Below, one piece after another: positions 1-11,493 of a DNA stretch of 64,000 nucleotides. Both the position numbers and the translations under genes were made by a program. Source of the stretch: Cyclaneusma minus (taxonomy: Eukaryota > Ascomycota > Leotiomycetes > Marthamycetales > Marthamycetaceae); the NCBI GenBank assembly GCA_037179335.1, contig JAKZHN010000035.1, positions 186,001-250,000 of the forward strand, written 5' to 3'. Under the pieces are notes generated by a model. That model saw nothing but the letters and a program-made list of their open reading frames with translations, ran no database searches and was not told the DNA's origin. Position 1 is the stretch's first letter. The number at the start of each line of letters is the position of its first letter.

Positions 1-427
1 TAGAGCTGTTGCTCAATTTGCTGGAGCGGAAGATGACCATTTTGTGGGAGAAACGTATTGGCTTTTGGCACATTCATATAGCTAGTCATTCCGTTCTCAT
101 ATCCTTATTTCCTAGACTGTAAAGCAGTCAAACAAGTTGCTGGTTGAAATGGAAAGCACGGGATTGTCCCGTCCATTCCCAAAAAACGACAAACTTTCGG
201 GGCCTGGACGAGTATCGCTACACATTTAATATTCTCTGTAGGGGTAAAGTTTTATAGCGAAAAAGCGCTTCCCAGTATATTTGACTTTTGCTAAGAAACA
301 GGGTATATATCATTGCCCAACCGACTGTTGAAACGCCTAAGTGGTCATCATGTTGAAATTTTGGGCAGATATCCCCAAACACCACTTTCCCATTTCCCCC
401 TCACATCACATCCTTTTTGTGATCCGC
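1..427. other. non-coding flank
   Basis: No supportable gene. The stretch is moderately AT-rich and ends in the 3' flank of the methyltransferase gene on the minus strand. Confidence 0.5.
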
Positions 428-1764
428 TTATGGCTCACCGGCCCAGATTTCGTCCGCCAGCTTTCGCACCAGCTTCAACTTCTCAATCATATCCTGAGTC
501 GACAACAGGTTACCCTCATGGTGAGAAGCAAATCCACACTGCGTGCTCACACCCAACTGCTTCAGCGCAGCCTCTCGGCTGACACCATTGCCCTCAGCCA
601 CCAAGTCCGCCGCAGCATACACCTTCTGCTTCATCTCGTCGAGATTCTCCATCGTGGGGAACTTGCTAGTGCAAAGTCCCAAAGTCACGTTCTTGTGACT
701 GGGAAGCTCTTTCAGGGGCTCGAAGCCGCCGGCGCGGGGGGTGTCGTATTCGAGGTAGTAGGTGTCGACGTTTAGGTCGCGGAAGAGCTTGGTGGCGATG
801 CGGTCGTAGCCGCCCTCGGAGAAGTGGCGCGAGCCGACGAAGTTTCCGCGGCAGAGGTGGACGCCGACGTGCATGTCGGCGGGGCGGGTGGCGAGGCAAT
901 CGTTGTAGAGCTTGATGTAGGCGTCGAAGAGGGCGTCGGCATCTTCGCCGTCTTTCTTGAAGCCTTCGAGCATCTTCTCCGAACAGAAGTCTGTTTTCGA
1001 TTTTTCTGTCAGTTTCTATTCTCTTTTGTCAAATGTTTGCGAGCAAGGGCAACTTACAAGCCAGGTTGGGATCGTCAATTTGGACGTTTCTCAGGCCGTT
1101 CTCATACAGTATCTTCAATTCTTCTTGGTATGCCTTTGCAATGTCCGCAAAGTACTCGGCGTCATTGGCGTACACTTCCTTAGGGTATGCATAGCCTGTC
1201 TTGTATCGCAGATGGTACCAGTTGGGCGCAGCAAGAGTGAGCTTGGCTCCTTTCTGCTTGTCTGCTGGCAGGAGGTTCTTCAGGTAGTTCCACTGGTCCA
1301 CGTAGGTGCTGCCAACGTGCTTGATCTTTCCCGTGCAGAAGACGCTCTCGCCGGGCTGGTGACCCTCCTCTAGGAAAGCTGCGATGTCTGGGACGTACAG
1401 GCGGAAGGCCTCAAGTGGCGGGTTGGTCTTTTCTTCGAAACCGTCGAGTCCGGGGAAGAAGGTACCCCTATTGACCGTTGTTAGTCCTGTGATCCGAAAT
1501 TGAAGAGAGATTTTTGTTTTGTGCCAGACAGGCTTACCAGAACATGTGCCGTCTGTACTCGCCATCGCTGACACCGTGGAATCCGAGATCCAGCTGAGTC
1601 TTGACGATCTGCTGGATAGCGGCATCCTCTACCGGTGTAAGATCTTTCTGAGAAATCTGTCCCTTGAGCAAAGCTCCCCGCTTCTTGATGAGCTCGTCAG
1701 GACGGAGGAGAGAGCCGAGCTGTTCGGCCCTGAAAGGAGGTCTTTGGTGGAGTTCGGGAGCCAT
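428..1764 (-). CDS. MetE-like cobalamin-independent methyltransferase, 399 aa
   Basis: Probable zinc-dependent methyl transfer enzyme of the UROD/MetE-like TIM-barrel family. It has the size of the single-barrel YxjG/YxjH-type proteins, about half of full MetE, so the true methyl donor and acceptor are unknown. Three exons, read on the minus strand: 1764-1538, 1467-1058 and 990-428, totalling 400 codons with the stop. Both introns have GT..AG ends and the phases match (Trp split at the first junction, Tyr at the second). The start ATG precedes the family-like N-terminal text FRAEQLGSLLRP. Likely zinc ligands are His257 and Cys259 (in GVHLCRGN) and Cys364 (in STQCGF). The motif DDPNLAYFCSEKM spans the second junction, which supports that splice. 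No operon context. Assignment to the family is strong; the claim that it makes methionine in vivo is not. Confidence 0.9.
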
Positions 1765-2748
1765 GATTTGGGAGTCTTCACGCAGGGTCTTGTCAAGAGG
1801 TAGAGTATGTCTGGAAGAGTTGATGTGCGAGGGGTTGCGGTTTTGTTCCCCAGCTGACGAATGGACCTCTAAGTTGGACACAATCTTTGCGATCCCCACT
1901 CGGCTTTCCCCCCATTCCGCTTCGGCTCATGGCAATTGGTATTTGGGTGACGAAATAATGGGAATAAGCCGTCGGTGGCAGGTCTAGCTTGGGTGGGTCC
2001 ATCTCGATTCCCGCAATAGCCGTCGGCATGTGTGTCGGATTCTGAGTTCAACTGTCGACTTTGACTTCATCCAACGGGATGCCGGATGGCGTATAGATTC
2101 AATGACAGAAAGCAGAAATCTTCGTCAACTGTGATATCGAGACTAGATGCTATGTCATGGGTTTGAGGAGCCTCGAGCAAACGTTTTATACAATTGCTAG
2201 CTATGTGAGCCGCGGGGTAAAGACTGAGGAAGCTACATGTATGTGCACGTCGACCCCTTTCAACCCCGCCCGAGTCCCGACCAGGCTTCAATCAATTGTT
2301 CAATTCAATGCACGGTCGCAGACTCGGAGTCTTTACTTATGTGGGCCTCGCTCGTATCGCACCCCCAAAGGAATTGTTCCACCCCCTGATACCGGGCTGA
2401 ACCCTGAATTTGGATATCCCTGTGTAGATCATGTACATGGACCTAACCACACATGGACGCTCTCTTTTCTGAACGTTGAATGTAACCAACGTGCTCCAAA
2501 TACACGCTGTGCCTGCGACACGGAACGGAGAATAATACATGTAGGCTATCGGGAGGCTATGATGACCAACATGGAAAGCGCGAATACTCTCAAACGCATG
2601 ACGTCGATGCACTCGAATTGTACATAAATGGAAGGAGGGGAGTTGCGGGGGAACATAGCTGTCGCCTACCCCTCCACCTCCACACACAACTTTGAGTCAA
2701 TTCGCAAATGTAACCGCATCCCTCAAGTCACCAGCATACGCAAAGACA
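1765..2748. other. intergenic, divergent promoter region
   Basis: Lies between the minus-strand methyltransferase and the plus-strand F-box gene, so it should hold both promoters. Reading frames here have no family resemblance. No RNA gene or repeat seen. Confidence 0.5.
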
Positions 2749-4301
2749 ATGGCCGACGCTCCGCGGGCCTCCACTCGTGTGAGGTGCAAGTCCCTCCTGC
2801 GTGCTGTATCCTCGTACGAATCACTTCGCAAGACACTGAAGTTCAAGTGCATGTCGAAGAAACAGACGAAGAAGCCGCTAAACATCAACGATATGCCAAA
2901 CGAGCTTCTCCATCACATCTTCTCCTATCTTGATACTCCAAGCACCATACCCGACTTCGTCAAGAAGGAGCCCAAACCGGCTCTGCTACGCTCCGACACG
3001 CCAGACCTCAAGAATGCCTCGCTCGTGTGTGGAAAGTGGCGCCCGTTCACCATGCCTCTCCTCTTCAAGCATCTTCGCATCATCACTACGGAACCAACCC
3101 CCGAGGGTGCGACAAGCGAGGCCCAGTACTGGGTTCCTCTGCTGCGTCCACTGCTGAATTTCTTGTACTATTACGACTTGAACCGGGGCGTTGCAAGTCT
3201 GATCCTTTGCAGAGACGTCGACAATACCGTCGACCCCGAGAGACTAGATTCGGAAAAAGTCCACATTTTGTGGCAGAGAATATTCGGCTGCATCGATCCC
3301 TTGGACGTTGTGTTTCTTACGCCTCCAACCTCTCTGCTTGCTCTGACGGACGCCATCGTGAACCTCGATGACTATTATGGCCGCAAAGTTGCCAATACAC
3401 GCTATCATCTGATCCATATTTCCAGACCTGGACCTGCAAACGCATACGTGGATGGGGCTTTTGAACCATACTCTCCTCCATCCCCCGACAAAAAGGGCAT
3501 CTTCGCTGCTCGGCCATGGACACAACTCCTGGTGAATGAGGTATGGAATCCCCGGTATTTCTCGAATGAGGAGCCGGACCCATCCTCATTCGTGGAGATT
3601 GTTGTAAGCTGGGCTGACACTTTCCAAAGGGGTCATTTGTCCTTTCACCTCGTCGCATGAATCGCGACGACGAGTTTGACTACAGCATAATGTGGCCTCT
3701 CTTATTCCCCATCGGTCAGGGCTTTCAGGCACGCCAACCAAACTACGGAGGACTAAAGATGCCATTGATTCCCTCCACCGTGCGTGATTTCTCCTACATC
3801 TCAATCTTTGGAGATCTGCACGAAGCCCTCGATGGCTGTTGCCCCCTTCTTGATCGCCTCTATCTTCAATTCGTCCCAGAAGAATCTGTCCTCGCCCATA
3901 TCCAACGCAGGCTCAGTCGCGAACAGTACGAGGAACTCTGGAGGACCCGCAACGCAAACTATGTCCGTATGGTCGGAAACCTGTTCTTGTTTCTCGATGC
4001 TCCTCTCGAAAGCAATTTCAAGAACCTGAAGGAATTCGAGTCGGGCGATTTTGCAGATATCGCATCCTGGAATCACGCTGCTGACAACTTCCTGGGAATG
4101 GCCCCCGGTTGGTATGAGGAACGGCCTGGTGTGCTTGTCAAATTCGAAAAGCAAAAGGATGAGGATGAGGAAGGCTCCGAAGACTTAGACCCAGATGACT
4201 ACGCGTGGTGGGAGTTCAAAGTCCCCACTGGACTAAAGCGTTTGGCTTTTGCAGGCGTGAAACGATTGCCAGTGTCTCCTATAGGATTCTATGGCCCCTG
4301 A
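2749..4301 (+). CDS. F-box domain protein, 493 aa
   Basis: Probable substrate-receptor subunit of an SCF (Skp1-cullin-F-box) ubiquitin ligase. The F-box lies at about residues 46-90 (LNINDMPNELLHHIFSYL, later SLVCGKWRPFTMPLLF). The rest matches no family I can name and ends with an acidic stretch (DEDEEGSEDLDPDDY). Two exons, 2749-3603 and 3675-4301. Without splicing the first frame ends at 3660, but removing a 71-nt intron (GTAAGC..GACGAG) in phase 0 joins the two frames exactly. I chose the ATG at 2749 because the same frame extends upstream only through a TTG. The alternative is two separate shorter proteins, which is less likely. The target of the ligase cannot be read from the sequence. 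Confidence 0.8.
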
Positions 4302-5098
4302 GAAGCCTTCCGGGCCTTCCAGTTTCGATTCGAGTTGACCGCTGCCATCAACTGCGTCTACACTTCCATGTTCCCGATTTTTGAACTTTGAAGGCGCTAG
4401 CGAGAGCTTATCGATCTGTTAATCTCACAGATGAGATTTTTGGGGCCTTGTTATGACAAAGGTGGCGCTATTCTGCTCATTAGCATGGAGATTTGCTGGA
4501 GCTTTTCGGTTCCGATGTGACGGATGTGGTTTTTGGGGCGTTATTGTTACAAAGGTAGCGCCATCCTGTTCATCAGCATGGAAGTTTGCTGGAGTTTTTC
4601 TGTTCCGATGTTACGGATGTGGTTTTTTGGGCGTTGTTACAAATGTGGTGCTATCGTACTCGGCAGCATGAGCTCTTGCTCTGAGCTTCCAACGCGTTAC
4701 GTATTCTAATTTCTTTGCGTTTCCCAGTATCTGTATGAGGACAGTGTGCTTTTAGTCCCGAGCAAATATTATACCCCTGGGCAATGGAAAAATCAACGAG
4801 AAAACATCCTACCGTACAATCATGCCAACAACTCGTTCTATGATTCTCTCGAGCTATAAATCAGTTTCATGTGCAACCCCAGTCGTACTGCAACTCTCGA
4901 GTCTTTGGATCCCAGCAAGCCGTGGTCACTGAGCTCTACAGTGGAGGCTTGGATCAGAAATGGCCTTCTAACCGCCCCGAATGTGGGTAAAAATAACAAC
5001 AAATCGACCCTGCTATAGTATATGGGACGGATTGACTGTACTACTAAGTAGGAGTCTGAAATATCATTCTACTCCTATACAACAAACTAGCCCCTATT
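4302..5098. other. intergenic with tandem repeat
   Basis: Convergent 3' flanks of the F-box gene and the amidase gene. Apart from the ~91-bp tandem repeat at 4456-4685, listed separately, I see no gene. Confidence 0.5.
4456..4685. repeat. imperfect ~91-bp tandem repeat, about 2.5 units
   Basis: Unit starts fall at 4456, 4549 and 4639, each marked by ACAAAGGT or ACAAATGT. Shared blocks include a CAGCATGGA-like segment, TTTGCTGGAG, TTCCGATGT and GGATGTGGTTTTT. Spacings are 93 and 90 bp, and the third unit fades out. The repeat lies 150 bp beyond the stop codon of the F-box gene. Confidence 0.8.
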
Positions 5099-7183
5099 CT
5101 ACTCTCCAATTACATCTTGCAGTTCAGTAGTCGGGACGATATGCGGATGCACCTGATCCCTAACCATCGTCCTCTGTTCAAAAGCATAAGCGTATCCGAT
5201 AAGTTTCTCCTCCGTGAACTTTGCCCCCAGGAAGCTAAGTCCGAACCTGTTCCCCAAAGCCATGATTAGTATTGCAATTTTCAATTTCCATTTCCACATT
5301 ACAAGTTGTGAACGTGGGGGGGGGGGAATGAAAGTATCAACTCACGGTAAATTCGGGCCAGTTTCCACCAACCCATACGAATTCGTCACAGTAGTAGTGT
5401 TCGCCGGGTAAGCCCCCAACGGCACAGTCACAATAGGAGCGCCCACAGCAGCCGCCCAATCGGCCGAATAAATTCCTGGCAAGACAACAGCATCCAAATT
5501 GTGGCGAGCGAGAGTACCGAGCAAGCCGCCCTCCTCGCCAAAATAGAGGTGTCCCTGATACGCAGGCCAGAAAGCAGGATCCGTGTTGTTGAAAATCGGA
5601 CCCGCAAGGGCCATATCCCACTGCGCCGTATTTCTCATTGGGTAGTCCTCGAGAGGAAAGTTTTGCGTGAAATTGCTCACATCGGCTAGGGAAGTGATGT
5701 TGTTTGGGTTGTATGTTAGTGAAGCTAGATAGGTGGCCAGGTTGGTTAAGAAGTCGGCGTTGAGGACTGTGTTTCCTAGAGTGGAGTTTTGAGACGCTTC
5801 GGCGGCTGTGAAGTTGGTGTTTTCGACGATTGTGGCGCCGGCGGCGGCAAGAACTTGGAGGGCGAGTTCGAATTCGGCGAATACTGGACCGCTGGTGTTG
5901 TCTTTGAAGAGGTTTAGGGCGTTGCGAGGGACGCCGATGCGAGCACCGGAGAGGGCGAAGAAGTTGCAGGCGGAGATGTAGTCTGGTAAAGTTCCGTTGT
6001 TGGGAATAGCGGATGTGTAATTGTCCTGGGGGTCCACGCCGGCGATTACTTGCAAAATGTGAGCGGCGTCTTTCATTGTCCTTGTCATAGGCCCGGGTGT
6101 GTCCTGATGCTCGCTGATGGGAATTATCAAGTGTCTAGAACACAATCCAACCGCTGTGTTTTTGTAAGTAACTACTTGCTTCTGCTGGTTATTGAAACAA
6201 ATTCCGACTTACTTGGCTTGATTGTACATAGGTTGTTAAAGGAAGCAGGAGACGTAAGAGAACCGTCAGTCTCCGTTCCTAGGGATCCCAAAGCCAGACC
6301 TAAACTACGTCTGTGTCAAAATCTGACTCCTGTCCTAATCTTGGGGGTTGTTAACTTACGAGGAGGATACAGCGCTTCCACTCGAACTTCCTGAGGGATC
6401 CTGATTTGGGACGTAGGCACCGTATGTTTGGCCTCCATATGCTGACCATCCATTGGTTGAATTGTCAGATCTGAAATTGGCCCATTGGCTAAGATTCGTC
6501 TTTCCGAGAAGGATCGCCCCAGCCTTGCGAAGCTTTCGCGCAACTGTAGAGTCCGTTGGTACTTTGGCTCCCAGTAAAGCCCAAGAGCCAGCTGTAATAA
6601 AGAGAGTAAGCTAGAATTCCACTACGTCTGGGTTACGCATTTACCTGTATTATTCATACTGTCATTGGTGGCAATGTTGTTTTTGATCAGGATGGGAATT
6701 CCATGGAGAGGACTATCACCATCATCAGTTGCCTGTTTCGCCACTTCGTAGTATCACTTCTTACCCACGAATAGCTCCTTTCGAGCGCTCGGCATCCAGC
6801 TGGGCTGCAATGGCCAGAGCATCTGGGTTAAGCTCAGTCACAGCGTGCAAAGTACCGTTGACTTCAGCTATTCTGGCAATATAGGCCTGAACCAGTTCGT
6901 TAGTAAGACACGGATATCACTGGAGATGCAGGAATCACCTTAACAAGATCGACACTGGTAAACTGCTTGCTTTCAAGCCCTTCCGCAAGCATTTCTATGT
7001 CGACATTGATGAGACTCGGATATTCTGCAAGATCTAATAGTAAGCCAAAAGTAATGGATGATCACGAGGATTGTACTCGCCCGCTGATTTCGGGGCGCTG
7101 AGCACTACATGTGCGCCAACGCCGAGGGAGAAGAGGGCGAGAAGAAGCATGAGAGCCCCGGAGAACCAAAGTCCTTGCTTCAT
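5099..7183 (-). CDS. secreted amidase, amidase-signature family, 557 aa
   Basis: Amide-bond hydrolase of the amidase-signature family (GatA/FAAH-like fold), probably exported or vacuolar: residues 1-24 form a signal peptide (MKQGLWFSGALMLLLALFSL and onward). The Ser-cisSer-Lys triad is visible as Lys119 (PILIKNN), a cis-Ser near residue 200 (GSSSGSA) and nucleophile Ser224 (TETDGSLTSPAS). Many NxT/S sites in the C-terminal half fit secretion. Eight exons on the minus strand: 7183-7066, 7024-6939, 6886-6765, 6712-6645, 6591-6360, 6304-6213, 6153-5346 and 5246-5099, totalling 558 codons with stop. All later junctions restore conserved family text. The first intron (41 nt) is unusually short and is the least certain part. 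The last intron holds a run of G residues. Substrate unknown. Confidence 0.88.
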
Positions 7184-8129
7184 TGTAACTCGAGACTTGG
7201 TTGAAGCTGATTGACCGGCAGACGAATGATACTCGGCTGAAGAAAACACGGAAGGAAGACTTCTAGGATATCGACACTCAGGCAGCCAACGCTCATTCCC
7301 AGAGGGCGGAAGCACAATAAGAACTCGGGGGGCCGAAAGACTTAACTTCTGTCAAAGTGCATAGTAACCATACAACATTCCGAACCGAGCACTATTGCCG
7401 GGACGCCACTACAACTAGGGACATAGTACAACTCTCCATGCACAGCGGTGTGCTGTATAGAAGGTTATTTCGGAAAGCCGTATGTTCGCTTCTGCATCGG
7501 GTATGGATCATCCATTTCCCTCACTGCGTTTGGCCAGCTGCACTACTGTGTACAGGGAATGGAAATACCCAAATACTTGAGTCTCACCCTTGATACCGCT
7601 GGAGAGTAGTGTACATGTCGAACGGCTCAGCGGAGATAGCGAAGCCGGATTTCTCAACGGCGATAAAGATGCATATACTGCAGGGTATCGCGGAGGCTAA
7701 CGTCCTGGGCCGCGTTCGGACGTCTGATTGATGAAGCAAGTGTGAAATGTATCGAGAGACTGAGTCGACTGGAGAGTTGACTGTCGAGAGAGTTTGAATT
7801 GGAATTTTGAACCAAGGGAATGAGATTGAGCGGACGAATGAAAGGCCGCCGATGACACCCGGATGACGGTGCACCTACCTGTAGCCGACTAAATCAGAGT
7901 TCAGCATTATGTAAATTCTGCAATCAAGAGGAGAGAAATTGAGAAAAAGGTTGAGCGATCAAGTCGGGGAACATAGGATGAAATTTTGTGGAGTTAAACA
8001 TACCTAGTGAGATTACTAACTTCACAACGGCGTCATCCCGCGGACCGCAGCCTTGTCCGCAGCCTCGCCTAAGCAACAAAGAACATCCTCCCACGATTCT
8101 CCCTCAGACAATGTAGCCAACAGCTCAAA
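7184..8129. other. intergenic, divergent promoter region
   Basis: Between the minus-strand amidase and the plus-strand dynactin gene. Open frames such as 7584-7874 (-) are low-complexity and resemble nothing I know. Confidence 0.45.
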
Positions 8130-8855
8130 ATGTCTCGTAAACCAGCGAAAGGCGAATACATAGAGACCGTGAGTCAATTGCTTCCATAGCCCTCCCCATC
8201 TTCCGTCAGTATGCTGACGAGTATTGTATTCCAGGACACCGGCAACAAGGTCTCGCGCCGCTCGCAAATCATCGGCACGCCCAACATCATCCTGGGCGGA
8301 AAGACTGTCATCCAGGCCGAAGTCGTTATACGAGGCGACCTGATGCGCACTTCGACTTCGAGTTCGGGCGATAAGGGGGGTGGTGTGGCGGTCGCTATTG
8401 GACGGTATTGCTTCTTGAGCAGAGGATGCGTTCTGAGACCGCCGGGGAAACAGTATAAAGGGTATTTATACACCGATTTCCCTCGAGATAGTTGTGAAGT
8501 TGGAAGTGGAGGGAATGGCACTCTGAACTGGCGAACTGATGGCTGATGGGTTTGTGTGCACAGGATTTTCTCCCACTATCCCCTTAAACTGGGTGATCAT
8601 GTCTACATCGGTCCAGGAACGGTGGTTGAGGCTGCGCTGATAGGGAGCCATGTAAACATCGGTGCCGGCTGCGTTCTCGGCGAGTTCGTGATCGTCAAAG
8701 ACTCGGTGCGCATATTGGACGATTCGGTGGTTCCAGCAAACATGGTCATCCCTAGCTACAGTATTGTGGGAGGCAAGCCGGCGAGGATTGTTGGAGAGTT
8801 GCCTGAGGGAGGTCACGAGAGCCTCGATTGCCGGGAAGTTTACAGAAGCATTTGA
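8130..8855 (+). CDS. DCTN5: dynactin subunit 5 (p25), 185 aa
   Basis: Pointed-end subunit of dynactin, the dynein activator, which acts on cytoplasmic microtubule transport (RO-12 in Neurospora). The protein is a left-handed beta-helix of hexapeptide repeats, visible as runs such as VIRGDL, HVNIGAGCVLGEF and VIVKDSVRILDDSVV. The N-terminal text KGEYIETDTGNKVSRRS is close to that of animal DCTN5, and the later IGDHV/LGDHVYI and PSYSIVGGKP segments agree. Three exons, 8130-8168, 8235-8461 and 8564-8855, give 186 codons with stop. The first exon encodes only 13 residues. The gene converges on the racemase gene with 35 bp between stop codons, so their 3' UTRs probably overlap. Confidence 0.93.
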
Positions 8856-8890
8856 AAGAACACTATATTGAGGGTTCTGGGGGCTGCGGT

Positions 8891-9791
8891 CTAGCCTTTT
8901 TGAGCTCTGATCAAAGACTCGACCATTCCCACTGCTGCCTTCACGCCATCGACGATCCGAATGGACTTGGCCTTTTCTCTGCCCAGGGCTTCGACACAGG
9001 CTTCTAAGACCATCTCGTCCATACCCGCCATTCCTGCACAACCGAGACAAATGACAGTCACGTCGCCATCCTTGACCAGCCGCTTGGTTGCATCCATCAT
9101 CTTTTGTCGGACTTCCTCAGGGGGTGCAGTGTGCAGCTGTTCTGCGCTGAGCCCCGTTGTCTCAACCCCTTTAAACCTGCTGCCAGGCGCATCCTTGCTC
9201 TGATATCCCAAAAGGCTGAAAACGCCCTGCGTGAGAGCATCTTCCCAGTACTTCCCAGTGCTCACAATCCCGAATTTCTCTACTTGGGTGGGCTGCGAAG
9301 GGTCCTCTGAGACGGAGGGGATGGATAGGAGGGATAAGGCTGCGCTGATACTGGCTTCGAAAATGCCGACAATGGGTTGGTAGGGATCGCAGACGTCGTG
9401 CCTGGCGGCGGCCTTTCTGAGGAGGTTGACGAGTGGGTGGACGCTGTAGCAGGCAACGACAAACCCGTCATAGTCGTAGAGGAACTCTTTCAAGGCTGGC
9501 AGACATGCTTCGGCACTTTCTTGAGCATCGATCTCGTCGTTGATACTCGATGGCCCAGAAGGGGCTGTGAAAGTGTAAATATCCACGTCCTAAACTCAAG
9601 TTAACAGGGGTGGACGAAGCAAACTCCATGTCATACGGAAGTATGGGAGATGGCTTCATTAGATCCTCCTAAGTAAAACATGAAAAAAGAAGGCTCACAT
9701 AATAGCCAAGTTTTTCAATCAGAGTATCCAGACCCTCGGTCATCTGTTTGGAAGAATTGGGGTTTATAAGTAGACACGTGATTGGTATCAT
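8891..9791 (-). CDS. Asp/Glu/hydantoin racemase family protein, 263 aa
   Basis: Two-cysteine cofactor-free racemase fold, similar to yeast Dcg1 and hydantoin racemases, which is linked in yeast to allantoin/nitrogen catabolite control; the substrate here is unknown. The two expected cysteines are seen in VACYSVHP and in VICLGCAGM. The N-terminus LLINPNSSKQMTEGLDTL and YTFTAPSGPSSI are typical of the family. Two exons on the minus strand: 9791-9699 (31 codons) and 9589-8891, phase 0, with a 109-nt intron. Without the first exon the protein would lack its N-terminal strand. It is convergent with the p25 gene and divergent from Arp2 across 323 bp. Confidence 0.88.
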
Positions 9792-10114
9792 GTTGCCGGT
9801 GTTGTCAAGTTGGTCTGCTAGTGGACGAAGTTCTCCGTAATGTGAAGTTTCAAGGCAAAATCCACAATGAAGACAGAGTGCAAGAGATCAAGTTCCAAAG
9901 AAATGATTTCTACCACAAAAAAATAGAAGCGGAACCACTCGTCCAACAGCTACACAGACAGGTTCCAGCTTCCCCCTCCATCTCGCTTACCTAAGCCACA
10001 TTTCGGAGGCATTCACACCCCACGCCGGTGTACACCGAACGTCAGCGACTCGATCCGCACAGCTGTTGTCGCAACTCAGACAACTGCTTCCAGCTCCCAA
10101 GAATTTACACAGTC
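9792..10114. other. shared promoter of racemase and Arp2 genes
   Basis: A 323-bp divergent spacer. The Arp2-proximal part is C/T-rich, as is usual for fungal 5' leaders. No separate gene seen. Confidence 0.5.
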
Positions 10115-11493
10115 ATGGCGGAGCCACCTATTGGTATGTAATTGGCATTATCTCTCAGTTGCAGCCATGTTCCATTGCTAATTCACTCACAGTGCTCGAT
10201 GGGGGCACCGGTTTCCTCAAGGTTGGCTACGCTGCCCAGGTACGTCTGCCTGCTCCCTAAAGTCGCTTCAGCTTTCCACCTTCTTCACTAAGAGACTTCG
10301 ACTGTAAAGCTCACGAAATGAACTCAGAACTTCCCAGAATTCCAATACCCCTCCATAGTCGGCCGTCCCATCCTGCGTTCTGAAGAAAAGGGCGATGCGG
10401 CGGGGATCATCAAGGACATTATGTGCGGTGATGAGGCGGCTGCCGCGAGGACGATGCTGCAGATCAGCTATCCCATGGAGAATGGAATTGTCAAGAAGTG
10501 GGACGACATGCAGCACCTCTGGGACTTCACTTTCTACGAGAAGATGAAGGTCGATACGACCGGCCGCAAGATCCTGTTGACCGAGCCGCCAATGAACCCG
10601 TTGAAGAATAGGGAGCAGATGTGCGAGGTCATGTTTGAGCGGTATCAGTTTGGAGGTGTCTATGTGGCTATCCAGGCTGTGCTGGCGCTTTACGCTCAAG
10701 GTTGGTCTGCTGTTTAGGGACCAAACCAAAGCCCGGTCACTGATGCTTTTTACACTGTCTAGGTCTCAGCTCTGGAGTAGTAGTCGACTCTGGTGACGGA
10801 GTGACACACATTGTCCCCGTCTACGAATCAGTAGTCCTCAATCACCTCACCCGCCGCCTCGACGTTGCCGGTCGCGACGTAACCCGTAACCTGATTGCCC
10901 TCCTCCTTCGCCGCGGCTACGCCCTCAACCGAACTGCCGACTTCGAGACCGTGCGCCAGATCAAAGAGAAGCTCTGCTACGTCTCCTACGACCTCGAACT
11001 CGACAAACGCCTCTCAGAAGACACCACCGTGCTGGTCGAAAGCTACACTCTCCCCGACGGCCGCGTCATCCGCGTCGGCAGCGAGCGCTTCGAAGCTCCT
11101 GAATGTCTCTTCCAGCCACACCTCGTCGATGTCGAACAGCCCGGTATCGCCGAATTCCTCTTCAACACCATCCAAGCCGCCGACGTGGACGTACGCTCTT
11201 CGCTGTACAAAGCCATTGTACTCTCCGGCGGTTCCAGCATGTACCCCGGCTTGCCTTCACGCTTAGAGAAGGAGCTGAAGCAATTGTGGCTTACAAAGGT
11301 GCTTGGCGGAAACCCAGAGCGTCTGAACAAATTCAAGGTTCGCATCGAGGATCCGCCAAGACGGCGACATATGGTTTTCCTGGGAGGAGCGGTGCTGGCG
11401 AATATTATGGCGGATAAGGAGGCCATGTGGATTTCGAAGCAGGAGTGGGAAGAGCAGGGACCGAGGATCTTGGAGAAGCTGGGTCCGAGATAA
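10115..11493 (+). CDS. ARP2: actin-related protein 2 (Arp2), 389 aa
   Basis: Subunit of the Arp2/3 complex, which nucleates branched actin filaments at cortical patches and endocytic sites. The actin fold's nucleotide-binding segments are seen: VLDGGTGFLKVGYA near the N-terminus, VVVDSGDGVTHIVPVYE in the middle and IVLSGGSSMYPGL towards the end. NFPEFQYPSIVGRP and SYPMENGIVKKWDDM are typical Arp2 rather than actin. Four exons: 10115-10133, 10193-10239, 10328-10700 and 10763-11493, totalling 390 codons with stop, the usual Arp2 length. The first two exons are very small, a common pattern for fungal actin-family genes. The last exon ends in a 731-nt block with strong codon bias. Confidence 0.96.

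Noticed and set aside
2157..2627. Plus-strand frame of 156 codons upstream of the F-box gene
   Set aside because: No family text; looks like random translation of intergenic DNA.
3604..3674. Frameshift splitting the F-box gene into two proteins
   Set aside because: A phase-0 71-nt intron with GTAAGC..GAG joins the frames exactly, so no frameshift is needed.
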